Source: Bacillota bacterium (GTDB taxonomy: Bacteria > Bacillota_G > Limnochordia > DTU010). From it: a stretch of 62,878 bases of DNA. The notes below the pieces were generated by a model. The model was given only the letters and a program-made list of their open reading frames with translations, was not told the origin of the DNA and searched no databases. The position numbers and the translations under genes were made by a program. The number at the start of each line of letters is the position of its first letter. The first letter of the stretch is position 1. The stretch is taken from contig JAAZLQ010000044.1 in NCBI GenBank assembly GCA_012799255.1, forward strand, positions 1 to 62,878, read 5' to 3'. Shown here piece after piece: positions 25,016 through 35,469 of this stretch.

Positions 25016-25534
25016 TTACTCATCATACTCAACAAGTGAGAAAATGTCATGTCCTTCTAGTCTTTCCCTGCCACCCAAGTAGCTCAGCTCGATTAAGAAT
25101 GCCAAACCTGCCACTTCTCCACCTAGTTTGCTAATCAAAGCAATGGCAGCTTCAATGGTCCCACCGGTGGCTAAAAGGTCATCCACCACCAACACCCGAG
25201 TTCCTGCTGGGAAAGCATCTGCGTGGATTTCTAAACTATCGGTACCATATTCCAAATCATATTCCACAGACAAAACTTCGCCCGGAAGCTTTTTCGGTTT
25301 GCGAATGAGCGTGAAACCAAGGCCCATCTCATAGGCTAACGGTGCTCCCAAAATGAAGCCCCTTGATTCCACCCCAACAATCATATCGATGCCAGAGTCC
25401 TTAAAGTAGTCTGCCATACGTCTAATTGCTTCCCTCAAGGCATCTCCGTCTTTTAGGAGTGTAGTAATATCCTTGAAACTAATGCCAGGTTTTGGGAAAT
25501 CTGGTATTACCCTAATTTTCTCTTTTAAGTCCAT
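25016..25534 (-). CDS. apt: Adenine phosphoribosyltransferase
   Basis: Salvages adenine to AMP with PRPP. The PRPP loop is [13 protein letters not shown] near residue 118; [19 protein letters not shown] near 52 and [11 protein letters not shown] near 75 are the other Apt motifs. 172 aa. It overlaps the end of recJ by 23 bp, showing coupled expression. The order recJ-apt-relA is conserved in Firmicutes and joins purine salvage with (p)ppGpp metabolism. Confidence 0.96.
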   Translation of the reverse strand: MDLKEKIRVIPDFPKPGISFKDITTLLKDGDALREAIRRMADYFKDSGIDMIVGVESRGFILGAPLAYEMGLGFTLIRKPKKLPGEVLSVEYDLEYGTDSLEIHADAFPAGTRVLVVDDLLATGGTIEAAIALISKLGGEVAGLAFLIELSYLGGRERLEGHDIFSLVEYDE

Positions 25535-28058
25535 CCTGGAAGAATCCCCTTTCCAAACAACGCTTTAGGTATTGTGTCGATTGTTTGCGCATCTTTATTA
25601 CCTTATTATACAAAACTGCTTGCTCCAAGTCTAGTTTCTGAGTAGGTGCAGGTTTATAGACTAGCGTATCTCCCCGCACTTCCCACAGACCGAGTTCCGA
25701 AAAAACACCCAGAGCAACAGGAAACGCTCCTAACATGCCCATGCGTTCCAACAACTCATAGGCCCGGGACAGCTCAATTTGGCTGTCTTCACTGCGTAAA
25801 AGAGTGTAAACTCGCGCTAGCCCTGATCGATCCGGAAAATCTCGTACTAAATGGCTTTGAAGTGCATCAACCTCTTTAGAGCCGAAGATCGCAGCCAGTT
25901 CCCCACCATCGTCCAATAACGAAGACCAAAGATCTAAAGTCTCGCCAGTAAGAGGCGGTTCCCACAACCAGAGCGAAGGCCAGGTCTGACCCTGCAAAGC
26001 AAATCCTGTAGAAACCAACCAGGTGGGCGGGTTTTCCTCAAGTTCTGCTCTTTCTTCGGTGCTTAACCATTCGTGCTCAAAACCGATGAATTGAGACCCC
26101 CCAGGGACTCTGATTCTGAGTTCGCGGCACACCTCAAGTACGGAGGCGGCACTGTTCACTAAAATCAGGGTAGGTTCCTCTAGCTTTCTCTTTTCAACCA
26201 AGGCCCTCGCTTTATCCCAGGTTCCCCGGAGATCGATAAAACGATGCGCTCCCGGGCTGGTGTACTCGCGGTCTACTAAACGTAAAGCAATACTCTGATA
26301 GTAAGAAGCGCCTAGGCGCCAAGGATACCTGTCCACCATCCAGCGTCTCACATAATTGTCAGTCGTTTTGGACGTTTGCCATGCTTTCACGCTGAGTTGA
26401 ACGGTCCTCTCTCCTCGCCACTCATTAAACCCAGGGACAAAGGCTAGATCAATACTCTCGGCATACTTTTCCACTTGATCTTGTTGCTCCCCCAAACCGA
26501 AGGCTATAGCAGGTACATCCTGCCTAGTGGCATCCTGAACCGCCAGTTGCAGGTGGCGATTATCAGTACCAACGCTTCTAGTACGCAGCACAGACACCTC
26601 GGCCTTAAAGACTGGTCCTGGATTACCAATGCCATGCGGTTCTAACATACTAAGTTCTTCAATTAGCTTGCTAGTAATCTCACCAAGGGTAGTTTCCACA
26701 TCAACATGTAGTTTCGGAATATAGTCCTCAGGACGTAGTCTCGCAGCACAAAGCTCCTCGAATAGTCTTTGAAACGCTGGTAAGTTCTCCACCGGCAGAC
26801 TTAACCCTGCTGCCATGGCATGGCCCCCAAATCTTGTCAAAAGATGGGAACACTCTACCAAAGTCTGATACAAGTCCAAACCTGCGATGCTGCGGGCTGA
26901 AGCAGTAGCCCCATCGTCTGACACGCTGACAACTACTGTGGGCAAATAGTACTTTTCCACCAAGCGGGAAGCGACTATCCCCACCACTCCTTGATGCCAT
27001 CCCTCACCCCAGACTACCAAGGCGCTCCGGGTGTTCAGATCGTACTTTTCTATTAGGTGCACAGCCTGTTCAAGAACCTCCAACTCCAACTGCTGTCGAG
27101 TAGCATTTTCTTGATTTAACTCAGTCGCTAACTCCTTGGCTTCAGACGGATTTTCAGTCAATAAAAGGCGTACCCCCCGCGTCGGATCACCCACTCGTCC
27201 CGAGGCATTTAAGCGAGGTCCCAAACGAAAACCTAGATCCGATGCACTGGGTTCGCCCACGTTTGACACCTGAAGAAGTGCTCGCAGACCGACATGCTTG
27301 GTATCAGCCATCTGCACCAAACCATGCTTTACTAATATGCGGTTTTCTCCCTGCAAAGGGACTAAATCAGCAACCGTACCTAAAGCAACTAAATCCAAGC
27401 ACTCTTTCCACCTGGCTTCGGGTACCCCTAATCCCTGGATCAGCTTGAGGGCCACCCCTACCCCCGCTAGACCCTTAAAGGGATATGAACAACCTGATTG
27501 CTTTGGGTTTAAAATGGCAACTGCACACGGCAGTACCTCACCTGGCTCGTGGTGATCTGTGACAATTACATCCAATCCCAAACTGTTAGCATACTCTACT
27601 TCTTCCACCGATGAGATACCACAATCAACTGAAATGAGGAGAGTTGCCTGTTCACTCAAGGAAGCAATAGCATCCTTATTCAGCCCATATCCTTCATCAA
27701 AGCGATCTGGCAAATAGTAAATAATGCGGTCTGGGTCAATGGCTAGTTCTCTCAACACCCGTACCAAGAGGGCAGTAGCGGTCTGACCATCTGCATCATA
27801 ATCACCATAGACTACAATGGTTTCACCTGTTGCTAAGGCCTTCTGTACTCGCTGTACCGCCTGTTCCATGCCTAGCATTAAAAAAGGATCCGGGGTTTCT
27901 GCAAGGTCGCAACTGAAAAAAAGTCGACCAGCTTCAACCGTCGTGATCCCACGATTCACCAAAACCTGGGCTATTACTGGCCTAACATTAAGCGCTGTGG
28001 CCAGCTTCTCTGCCAGCTCGACGTTTTGCTCCCGTAAAATCCACCGTTTACTCCCCAT
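25512..28058 (-). CDS. recJ: Single-stranded-DNA-specific exonuclease RecJ
   Basis: 5'-3' exonuclease on single-stranded DNA, used in recombination and repair. The DHH-domain metal motifs are [10 protein letters not shown] (near residue 84), [12 protein letters not shown] (near 165) and [11 protein letters not shown] (near 285). The DHHA1 part has [15 protein letters not shown] near 400, followed by an OB-like domain. A C-terminal extension of about 280 residues (from about 565) has no catalytic motif and matches the extra domain of Bacillus RecJ. 848 aa. GGAGG precedes the ATG. First gene of the recJ-apt-relA-dtd-MBL-hemZ run. Confidence 0.94.
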   Translation of the reverse strand: MGSKRWILREQNVELAEKLATALNVRPVIAQVLVNRGITTVEAGRLFFSCDLAETPDPFLMLGMEQAVQRVQKALATGETIVVYGDYDADGQTATALLVRVLRELAIDPDRIIYYLPDRFDEGYGLNKDAIASLSEQATLLISVDCGISSVEEVEYANSLGLDVIVTDHHEPGEVLPCAVAILNPKQSGCSYPFKGLAGVGVALKLIQGLGVPEARWKECLDLVALGTVADLVPLQGENRILVKHGLVQMADTKHVGLRALLQVSNVGEPSASDLGFRLGPRLNASGRVGDPTRGVRLLLTENPSEAKELATELNQENATRQQLELEVLEQAVHLIEKYDLNTRSALVVWGEGWHQGVVGIVASRLVEKYYLPTVVVSVSDDGATASARSIAGLDLYQTLVECSHLLTRFGGHAMAAGLSLPVENLPAFQRLFEELCAARLRPEDYIPKLHVDVETTLGEITSKLIEELSMLEPHGIGNPGPVFKAEVSVLRTRSVGTDNRHLQLAVQDATRQDVPAIAFGLGEQQDQVEKYAESIDLAFVPGFNEWRGERTVQLSVKAWQTSKTTDNYVRRWMVDRYPWRLGASYYQSIALRLVDREYTSPGAHRFIDLRGTWDKARALVEKRKLEEPTLILVNSAASVLEVCRELRIRVPGGSQFIGFEHEWLSTEERAELEENPPTWLVSTGFALQGQTWPSLWLWEPPLTGETLDLWSSLLDDGGELAAIFGSKEVDALQSHLVRDFPDRSGLARVYTLLRSEDSQIELSRAYELLERMGMLGAFPVALGVFSELGLWEVRGDTLVYKPAPTQKLDLEQAVLYNKVIKMRKQSTQYLKRCLERGFFQDGLKREN

Positions 28059-28132
28059 AAAATTGCCTCCATCTTTTTATGTTCTACAGCTCCTAACAAT
28101 CTCCTTCCCGCTAGGCTACTCAGGAGAACCCC

Positions 28133-28161
28133 TTGACCTTTTTCTGGACGAGTAGTATCAT
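28133..28161 (+). promoter_or_regulatory. Sigma-A promoter for hpt
   Basis: TTGACC (28133-28138) and TATCAT (28156-28161), 17 bases apart on the plus strand. The start of transcription should be near 28168-28170, so the leader is very short. Confidence 0.82.
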
Positions 28162-28187
28162 TGTAAAAAATGAATGGCGGTGAAACG

Positions 28188-28724
28188 GTGGAAATTGTAG
28201 AACGCATCCTAATAAGTGAAGATGAAATCCAAAGACGCGTCCAGGAACTTGGCCAGGCGATCTCCAAAGATTACGCTGGTAAGACCATCACCTTGCTTTG
28301 TGTACTTAAGGGCGGACTAATGTTTTTATGTGATCTAGCCAAACACATTACGGTACCAGTTACCTACGACTTCATGTCAGTGTCAAGCTATGGGGACGCC
28401 ACCGAATCTTCTGGTGTTGTGCGCATTACTAAGGATCTTGAGGAGAGTATTGAGGGAAAACATGTCATCATCGTAGAAGATATTATTGATACCGGCTTAA
28501 CCCTAAGCTATCTTCTCAAAAACCTCCATAGTCGCCATCCCGCTTCGCTACGTATTTGCACATTATTAGACAAACCAGCGAACCGCAGGGTAGAAATCCC
28601 CATAGACTACGTGGGGTTTGAGGTTCCTAATGAATTTCTGGTAGGCTACGGTCTTGATTTCCGGCAATTTTATCGTAATATTCCCTACGTCTTCGTTCCA
28701 AAACCAGAGTTCTACAAGGATTAG
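28188..28724 (+). CDS. hpt: Hypoxanthine-guanine phosphoribosyltransferase
   Basis: Salvages hypoxanthine and guanine to IMP and GMP. The PRPP loop is VIIVEDIIDTGLTL near residue 97, with LLCVLKGGLMFLCDL near 40 and VPNEFLVGYGLDFRQFYRNIPYV near the C-terminus. The GTG at 28188 was preferred because GGCGGTG stands five bases upstream (178 aa). An ATG at 28170 would be at or next to the predicted transcription start, i.e. almost leaderless. One of the few plus-strand genes, divergent from recJ. Confidence 0.94.
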   Translation: MEIVERILISEDEIQRRVQELGQAISKDYAGKTITLLCVLKGGLMFLCDLAKHITVPVTYDFMSVSSYGDATESSGVVRITKDLEESIEGKHVIIVEDIIDTGLTLSYLLKNLHSRHPASLRICTLLDKPANRRVEIPIDYVGFEVPNEFLVGYGLDFRQFYRNIPYVFVPKPEFYKD

Positions 28725-28732
28725 TAAATAGG

Positions 28733-28779
28733 AAAACTGGCCAAACTGCACTAACGGTGCAGTGAAGCCAGTTTTTTCT
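28733..28779. terminator. Bidirectional intrinsic terminator between hpt and the HD hydrolase gene
   Basis: AAACTGGC and GCCAGTTTTTT flank an inner CTGCAC/GTGCAG pair, forming a long hairpin. T runs follow on the plus strand (TTTTTTC) and, more weakly, on the minus strand (TTTTCC), so it can serve both convergent genes. Confidence 0.85.
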
Positions 28780-28811
28780 TTTCAGGTAGCGCTATGGTTG
28801 CAAAGTATTGT

Positions 28812-29474
28812 CTAGAGAAGTAAAGTCTCATTGATCATCAGTTTGAACTCGCATCCAAGGTAAGCTGCGGCTCGGCGACACATCAGCATCCGTTCCAAGA
28901 ATATCTCAAAATACTCCATAATCGAAGTATTCTCCGTTTCAATAGTTATGCGCAGGGTTATTCTTCGTGCTTCGTCATCCACATCCAAAAAAGACTTTAT
29001 CACTGCGTAGTTAACTCGATCATGGATATCAAAGGTAGGAATATCCGTATTCCTCACCCGGGTGCGGTGCACATCCGATTTGTCAGCTAGGATCAGCGCG
29101 GCAGCCACTTCATTAACTGGCTCTCCCACCTCTTCCTCATGATTTCCCACGGCACTTAAGATCAGGGCAATCTCCTCCGGTGACATACCCAAGTCCCGCA
29201 AGATCGGCTCAACCAGCAAAGCACCGGCGGCTCCGTGGTTCACCCGCCCAACACAGTTGCCAAGATCGTGGACATAGCCAGCTATGGCGGCCAACTCTGC
29301 TAAGCGATCGTCATAACCCAGCCGTTCCAGAATATTTCGGGCAATAGAAGAAACCAATCCAATGTGACGAAAGCCATGCTCAGTAAAACCCATGGCTGCA
29401 AGATTTGCATCCGCCTGCTTGATATAGGCTTTAGTACGTGGATGTTCCGCAACATCAGCTAAACTAACGTTCAC
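28812..29474 (-). CDS. HD domain phosphohydrolase
   Basis: Soluble HD-superfamily phosphohydrolase of 220 aa. The metal ligands are visible in order: GFRHIG (near residue 37), AGYVHDLGN (near 70), AVGNHEEEVG (near 109) and LADKSDVHRTRV (near 130). The C-terminal part (residues about 150-220) is a mixed helix/strand region without a known domain. The substrate cannot be told; HD enzymes split nucleotides or cyclic dinucleotides. It overlaps the P-loop gene by 11 bp and follows a SpoIIE-type phosphatase, so it is part of a small cassette. Confidence 0.83.
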   Translation of the reverse strand: MNVSLADVAEHPRTKAYIKQADANLAAMGFTEHGFRHIGLVSSIARNILERLGYDDRLAELAAIAGYVHDLGNCVGRVNHGAAGALLVEPILRDLGMSPEEIALILSAVGNHEEEVGEPVNEVAAALILADKSDVHRTRVRNTDIPTFDIHDRVNYAVIKSFLDVDDEARRITLRITIETENTSIMEYFEIFLERMLMCRRAAAYLGCEFKLMINETLLL

Positions 29475-29838
29475 TGTAGCACCTCTCTATTCCTAACTCA
29501 ACTAATCGAGCCTGAACCGTGTTGATCAATTGGTCTGGCGAAAACCCATCTGTCTCCACAATCAGATCCGCGTGTTCCCGGGCATTGGCTAACAACGCTT
29601 GTTGACGTTCATATCGCTTCATACCCCAGGAAATCAGCTTTCTCTGCCGGATCGTTTCATAGGCGCAATTCAGTACAATCAAGAAATCAGGTTCCAGGCG
29701 TTGCCACAAACGCCCGCTCACAGAGTGCTCCTGGGCAAAACTCCGTACGTTGTATCCCAACCGTTTCAGCCCAGCGGTCAGTGTTGTCTTCCCCGAAGCG
29801 CATACACCAACGACAACAATCAGCGGTATTTGTTGCAT
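29464..29838 (-). CDS. Small P-loop ATPase/kinase-like protein
   Basis: A 124 aa P-loop protein with Walker A GVCASGKTT (near residue 10-18) just after the first strand LIVVVG, like small nucleotide or shikimate kinases. DFLIVLNCAYETIRQRK (near 50) and ADLIVETDGFSPDQLINTV (near 90) resemble the remaining core strands, and the Arg-rich stretch between them could be a lid. No exact family is recognised. The start was set at 29838 (GAGAGGTG upstream); an earlier ATG would run into the phosphatase gene. It lies 13 bp after that gene and overlaps the HD gene. Confidence 0.75.
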   Translation of the reverse strand: MQQIPLIVVVGVCASGKTTLTAGLKRLGYNVRSFAQEHSVSGRLWQRLEPDFLIVLNCAYETIRQRKLISWGMKRYERQQALLANAREHADLIVETDGFSPDQLINTVQARLVELGIERCYSER

Positions 29839-29851
29839 CTGCCTCACCTCT

Positions 29852-30553
29852 CTAAAAAGGATAAGAGACCGACACCCTCCTGATTCCAAGAACATTCGTG
29901 CGGTTGACTACCTTCATAACCGCTACAACCATGTCATCTCTGGGTTTACCATCCTCCAACTCAATGGCATAATCCAAAATTACATTGGTTAACTCTCGGG
30001 CAGAAAGATCCCGATGGATCTGCTTATACACCCAGTCAAAGGAAAACCTACTCTGCCCCAACGAACGACCAGCATGGATTACCCCATCGGTAAAACCAAC
30101 CAAAACGGTTTCCTCTGCCAAATCGAAAAGGGTAATAGACGGTTTCATTAAACGGCGAATCCCAATTGGATCCACAGGTGCATCAACCGTCCTAGCAGTA
30201 CCTGATGATGCAACAACCACGGGACTGTTCGAGTTACGGGAAACCACTAAACAGCGATGGGCAAGATCTGCTGTAAGTAGAGTAGCCGTTGCCGAGACTT
30301 GGCCATCTCTAAAAGCATAAAGATGATCGTTAATCACCCGCATCACTGCCCCATCTCGTGCTCCATCCTCAATCAGGCTTGCTGCTTTCGTTGCGATCAT
30401 ATGGCTCATACGCTTGGCAGCTTTGCCATGTCCCTGGCCATCAATAATCACGACCGAAACCCCGCCACAGGGTCGTTCTACAACCTCTACTGAGTCGCCG
30501 CTTATTCCGGTGGCATACTTACCCACCTTCGCCACATCAACATGGACTTCCAT
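29852..30553 (-). CDS. SpoIIE/PP2C-type serine/threonine phosphatase
   Basis: Stand-alone phosphatase domain of the SpoIIE family (233 aa, no membrane segment and no sensor domain). The catalytic acidic residues are recognisable in TGISGDS (near residue 18), VIIDGQGHG (near 37), GFTDGVIHAG (near 155) and KPRDDMVVAV (near 210). SpoIIE-like phosphatases act on anti-anti-sigma factors or other phosphoproteins. No anti-sigma kinase of SpoIIAB type is in the window. First gene of the phosphatase/P-loop/HD cassette, with AGGAG before the ATG. Confidence 0.85.
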   Translation of the reverse strand: MEVHVDVAKVGKYATGISGDSVEVVERPCGGVSVVIIDGQGHGKAAKRMSHMIATKAASLIEDGARDGAVMRVINDHLYAFRDGQVSATATLLTADLAHRCLVVSRNSNSPVVVASSGTARTVDAPVDPIGIRRLMKPSITLFDLAEETVLVGFTDGVIHAGRSLGQSRFSFDWVYKQIHRDLSARELTNVILDYAIELEDGKPRDDMVVAVMKVVNRTNVLGIRRVSVSYPF

Positions 30554-30573
30554 CTCAGACTCCTATCTATCTC

Positions 30574-31113
30574 TTAGTTCCACTCAAAACCGTTAACTGC
30601 TCTGATCCAATACTCACGCATATCACCTTGGTACTTATCTGCTTCCAAGAACAACGTGAGATAAACCACATAGTGCTTCCTTTGGAAAAACACTGCCCGC
30701 AACATTACTTTCTTCCCATTAGCTCCAGTTGCTTCGTAAGCGTAAAAATGCGTTTTCAGATTATTGGAAGTAGTTATCTCTTGGTTAGAGAGCACCGTTA
30801 TATTCTTAACCAACGGTTTATAACGTACATCCAAGCTGTTTCTCACTGACTCCACATCTGTACCTGGCTGATAAATCACTTCCATGGAAATGGAGCCATC
30901 ATCAAAAGTCATAAGCAGACTTTCCATTCCAAAAATAGAGCGCTCAATGTAATTGTCAGCACCGGAGGGTATGATGGCGCTAAACGCAGGGTCCTCTACC
31001 ACATACCACCAATAACTGGGATGATCATGCAAATAAAAGGTGCCGGCTGCACTCACCTGGGCTCCGCAAAATAAGAATAGTATAATTGCTCCAACGATAG
31101 AAAAATTGCGCAT
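30574..31113 (-). CDS. Secreted PsbP/MOG1-like protein, function unknown
   Basis: A 179 aa protein with a classical signal peptide (residues about 1-23, MRNFSIVGAIILFLFCGAQVSAA, probable cleavage after the Ala). The mature part has PAFSAIIPSGADN, GMESLLMTFDDG, an ITTSNNLKTHFYAYEATGANGK-like segment and a strand FFQRKHYVVYLTLF. This pattern resembles PsbP/MOG1-fold lipoprotein or secreted proteins of Firmicutes. No lipobox is seen. The start was set at 31113, with GGAAGGGG before the ATG. It is placed 20 bp before the phosphatase gene. Confidence 0.72.
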   Translation of the reverse strand: MRNFSIVGAIILFLFCGAQVSAAGTFYLHDHPSYWWYVVEDPAFSAIIPSGADNYIERSIFGMESLLMTFDDGSISMEVIYQPGTDVESVRNSLDVRYKPLVKNITVLSNQEITTSNNLKTHFYAYEATGANGKKVMLRAVFFQRKHYVVYLTLFLEADKYQGDMREYWIRAVNGFEWN

Positions 31114-31139
31114 GCTAATCCCCTTCCTTAAAAAACTAG

Positions 31140-31164
31140 AAGAAAACCACCTTAATGGTGGTTT
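31140..31164 (-). terminator. Intrinsic terminator after yajC
   Basis: Minus strand AAACCACC, short loop ATTAA, GGTGGTTT, then TTCTTC. It separates yajC from the PsbP-like gene, which starts about 30 bases on. Confidence 0.82.
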
Positions 31165-31224
31165 CAACCACTACTTCTGTAAACCACCTACGCGCAGTTT
31201 ACCCTTCATGGTGCTTGCTTAATG

Positions 31225-31512
31225 CTATTTTACGACATGACTCACTCCACTGCGAGACACCTTGATTTCGACCTTTTCTGCTACTTTCAATGTTACATAG
31301 TCTTCTTTAAGAGCGGTTAACTCACCGTGAATTCCACCTATTGTAACAATCTTGTCACCCTTTTTCAAGGAATCAAGCATGGCTTTTCTTTCCTTTTGCT
31401 GTTTTTGCTGGGGACGCAGAATCATGAAATAAAAAAGCACACCCACAACTAAGAAAGGCATGAGTAAACCTAGTATTCCTTGTCCGGCAGGCACTTCAGT
31501 TTGCAAGAACAT
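31225..31512 (-). CDS. yajC: Preprotein translocase subunit YajC
   Basis: Small membrane partner of SecDF in the Sec translocon (95 aa). A single transmembrane helix (residues about 13-31, LGLLMPFLVVGVLFYFMIL) is followed by RPQQKQQKERKAMLDSLKKGDKIVTIGGI, the standard YajC stretch. The start was set at 31512 because GGAGGTG stands before that ATG. The usual order is queA-tgt-yajC-secD-secF, but secDF is missing here and four other genes follow. Confidence 0.94.
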   Translation of the reverse strand: MFLQTEVPAGQGILGLLMPFLVVGVLFYFMILRPQQKQQKERKAMLDSLKKGDKIVTIGGIHGELTALKEDYVTLKVAEKVEIKVSRSGVSHVVK

Positions 31513-31574
31513 TAGTTTCACCTCCTCAACAATACTTACCTCAATTAGATTTCTACTTTTGACCACGGGTTCCT

Positions 31575-33726
<2,152 letters not shown>

Positions 33727-33734
33727 TGGTAAAA

Positions 33735-34631
33735 TTAAAAGTCTCCTTTAACTGCAGCAATGGGAAAGCTCACATTATAGGTATTCGTTCCAATTGTTTC
33801 AGTGGCTTGTCGAGTCCACCTCGCAGGTGTCAGACTTGGTCTTGCAGGCTCGACATTCCGCTGGCCTAGTGATGTTCTCACTAAAGGTCTCACCACTTCT
33901 TCTATCTCTGGCGGATCCGCCATGGTTAATCTAGTTTCTATTTTTTGAGGAATAACAGGTGTCTCCGGCATCTGAATAGCAATATATCTGCTAGGAATTA
34001 TGCCGGCCAATTTGGCCTCAGTCTGAAGTGAACGAGGAACATGCCAAATACGAACATCAGCAAGCTTGGTTGTGCTCAATGCATCCACTATGATTTGCTC
34101 AAGTTCGTTATAAGACCCTCCACGCCTTTCCTGGATTGTGGTAATTTGATCCTGCTGAGAGGCAATAGTCACGACTACCTGTTGCCCTTGCTGTTTAACA
34201 AAGCCGTCCATCTGAGCTTTATTGGCAATTCTTGTCAAGGCAGAACGCAAATCATCTCCTACCACGTCAAGGCGTGATACCAGCTCTTTCCCATCTCGAT
34301 TGAGCCCCTCAACTGCTAAAACCTTCTGGTCAGCACTGATCTGCATCTCCAGGCTGGGATTTAACTCTAGGGTAAGCACAAACGCAGGAGCCACTGGTAA
34401 CGGCAACAACTTCTCACTCACGAAGGGCCAGCTCCCCAACAAGGCAAGGAACAATGTGGCGGCAAAACCAAGTTGCCACGGACTTAAACGTTCTTTCTTG
34501 GGATTATACCGAATCTCTTGCCCCACCTGCACGTGCTTTCGCAAAGGGACCTTAATAAATTCCCCCTGAGAAGTCATTATAATTACCTTGTTCTTTGGAG
34601 CAATCTCCACAACAACCCCTTTATTTCTCAC
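33735..34631 (-). CDS. rsgI: RsgI-type anti-sigma factor
   Basis: Membrane-spanning anti-SigI factor. The N-terminal cytoplasmic domain (residues about 1-50: GVVVEIAPKNKVIIMTSQGEFIKVP) is the RsgI_N sigma-binding domain. One transmembrane helix (about 53-72, WQLGFAATLFLALLGSWPFV) is followed by an extracytoplasmic part of about 225 residues with the usual Ala/Pro-rich and helical stretches. No carbohydrate-binding module is seen, unlike the sensor-type RsgI of cellulolytic clostridia. 298 aa, GTG start after AGGAGGGG. sigI lies 16 bp upstream, so they are co-expressed. Confidence 0.85.
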   Translation of the reverse strand: MRNKGVVVEIAPKNKVIIMTSQGEFIKVPLRKHVQVGQEIRYNPKKERLSPWQLGFAATLFLALLGSWPFVSEKLLPLPVAPAFVLTLELNPSLEMQISADQKVLAVEGLNRDGKELVSRLDVVGDDLRSALTRIANKAQMDGFVKQQGQQVVVTIASQQDQITTIQERRGGSYNELEQIIVDALSTTKLADVRIWHVPRSLQTEAKLAGIIPSRYIAIQMPETPVIPQKIETRLTMADPPEIEEVVRPLVRTSLGQRNVEPARPSLTPARWTRQATETIGTNTYNVSFPIAAVKGDF

Positions 34632-34647
34632 ATGGGTCCCCTCCTTT

Positions 34648-35394
34648 TCACACTGGTCGGTTCAGGTATTCCTGTAAGTGATAAAAGTCTCCAATAAGAA
34701 TCAAAGTGAGCGTAATTATGTACTTTCTTTGACGCTCCAGTGTCTTACGGCTAACGTCTACCCTAGACTCCAATTCTTTCAAAGGTAGTGACTTTTTCTT
34801 GGTTAAGTAACCTAACAGTTCAGGATCGCTGATGATCGTTCTCGCAACCTGTAGCGCCCGGTCCCTCGCATCTTGATGCTTTGGCGATATTTTAACCAGT
34901 TCAGAGAACCGGATACCATAATGGCTTAGGAGCTGATCCAGCCGAAAGATCTCTTCGCGCCGTTCCTCAGTCTCTTCCTGGATTTGCAGAACTGTATGGG
35001 CTTCTTTCGACTCAATTTTTTGGATAACGCTATCCTCGTGTTCATCGCTTTCAAAGCTAGACATGGGGATCTCATCGGTTTTTTTCGACTGACGTCGGAA
35101 GTAATCCACTAAACGACGCTTTACAACTATCTCCGCAAAACTTAGGAACGATGCTCCCCCATTACTATTATAAGAATCAATTGCCTCGTTAAACGCGATC
35201 ATGGCAATACTTGCTTCATCGTCTCTACCTAATACCAAATATTTACGGCAAGAGTTAGAAGCCACTCTCAAATAAAAGGGACGGTAATCCTGTAAGATCT
35301 GTTCACGGGCTTCAGCGTCCCCCGCCTGGGCTCTCAATACTAACTCTGTTAATTGACTACGTTCATCTGCTGGATGGGCATGCATTGTCGTCAT
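34648..35394 (-). CDS. sigI: RNA polymerase sigma factor SigI
   Basis: Alternative sigma factor of the SigI group (248 aa). It shows a sigma-2 region (DAEAREQILQDYRPFYLRVAS, EASIAMIAFNEAIDSYN, GASFLSFAEIVVKRRLVDYFRRQ at about residues 23-106) and a C-terminal SigI-specific region (LGYLTKKKSLPLKELESRVDVSRKTLERQRKYI, about 195-228) in place of a normal sigma-4. In Bacillus SigI is heat-inducible and self-regulated; in clostridia it drives cellulosome and envelope genes. It comes 75 bp after era and before rsgI. Confidence 0.9.
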   Translation of the reverse strand: MTTMHAHPADERSQLTELVLRAQAGDAEAREQILQDYRPFYLRVASNSCRKYLVLGRDDEASIAMIAFNEAIDSYNSNGGASFLSFAEIVVKRRLVDYFRRQSKKTDEIPMSSFESDEHEDSVIQKIESKEAHTVLQIQEETEERREEIFRLDQLLSHYGIRFSELVKISPKHQDARDRALQVARTIISDPELLGYLTKKKSLPLKELESRVDVSRKTLERQRKYIITLTLILIGDFYHLQEYLNRPV

Positions 35395-35469
35395 CTCCGA
35401 ACCTCCCTTGACAAGTTTCGCCAGAACCCAAAACGGTATGAGGGTACACCCCGGTAACCCTGACCCGTA

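Noticed and set aside
35395..35469. SigI-type self-promoter (C-rich -35 and CGAA -10) upstream of sigI
   Set aside because: A CGAA is present about 20 bases ahead of the ribosome binding site, but the C-rich element stands at the wrong distance and I could not fit it to the known pattern.
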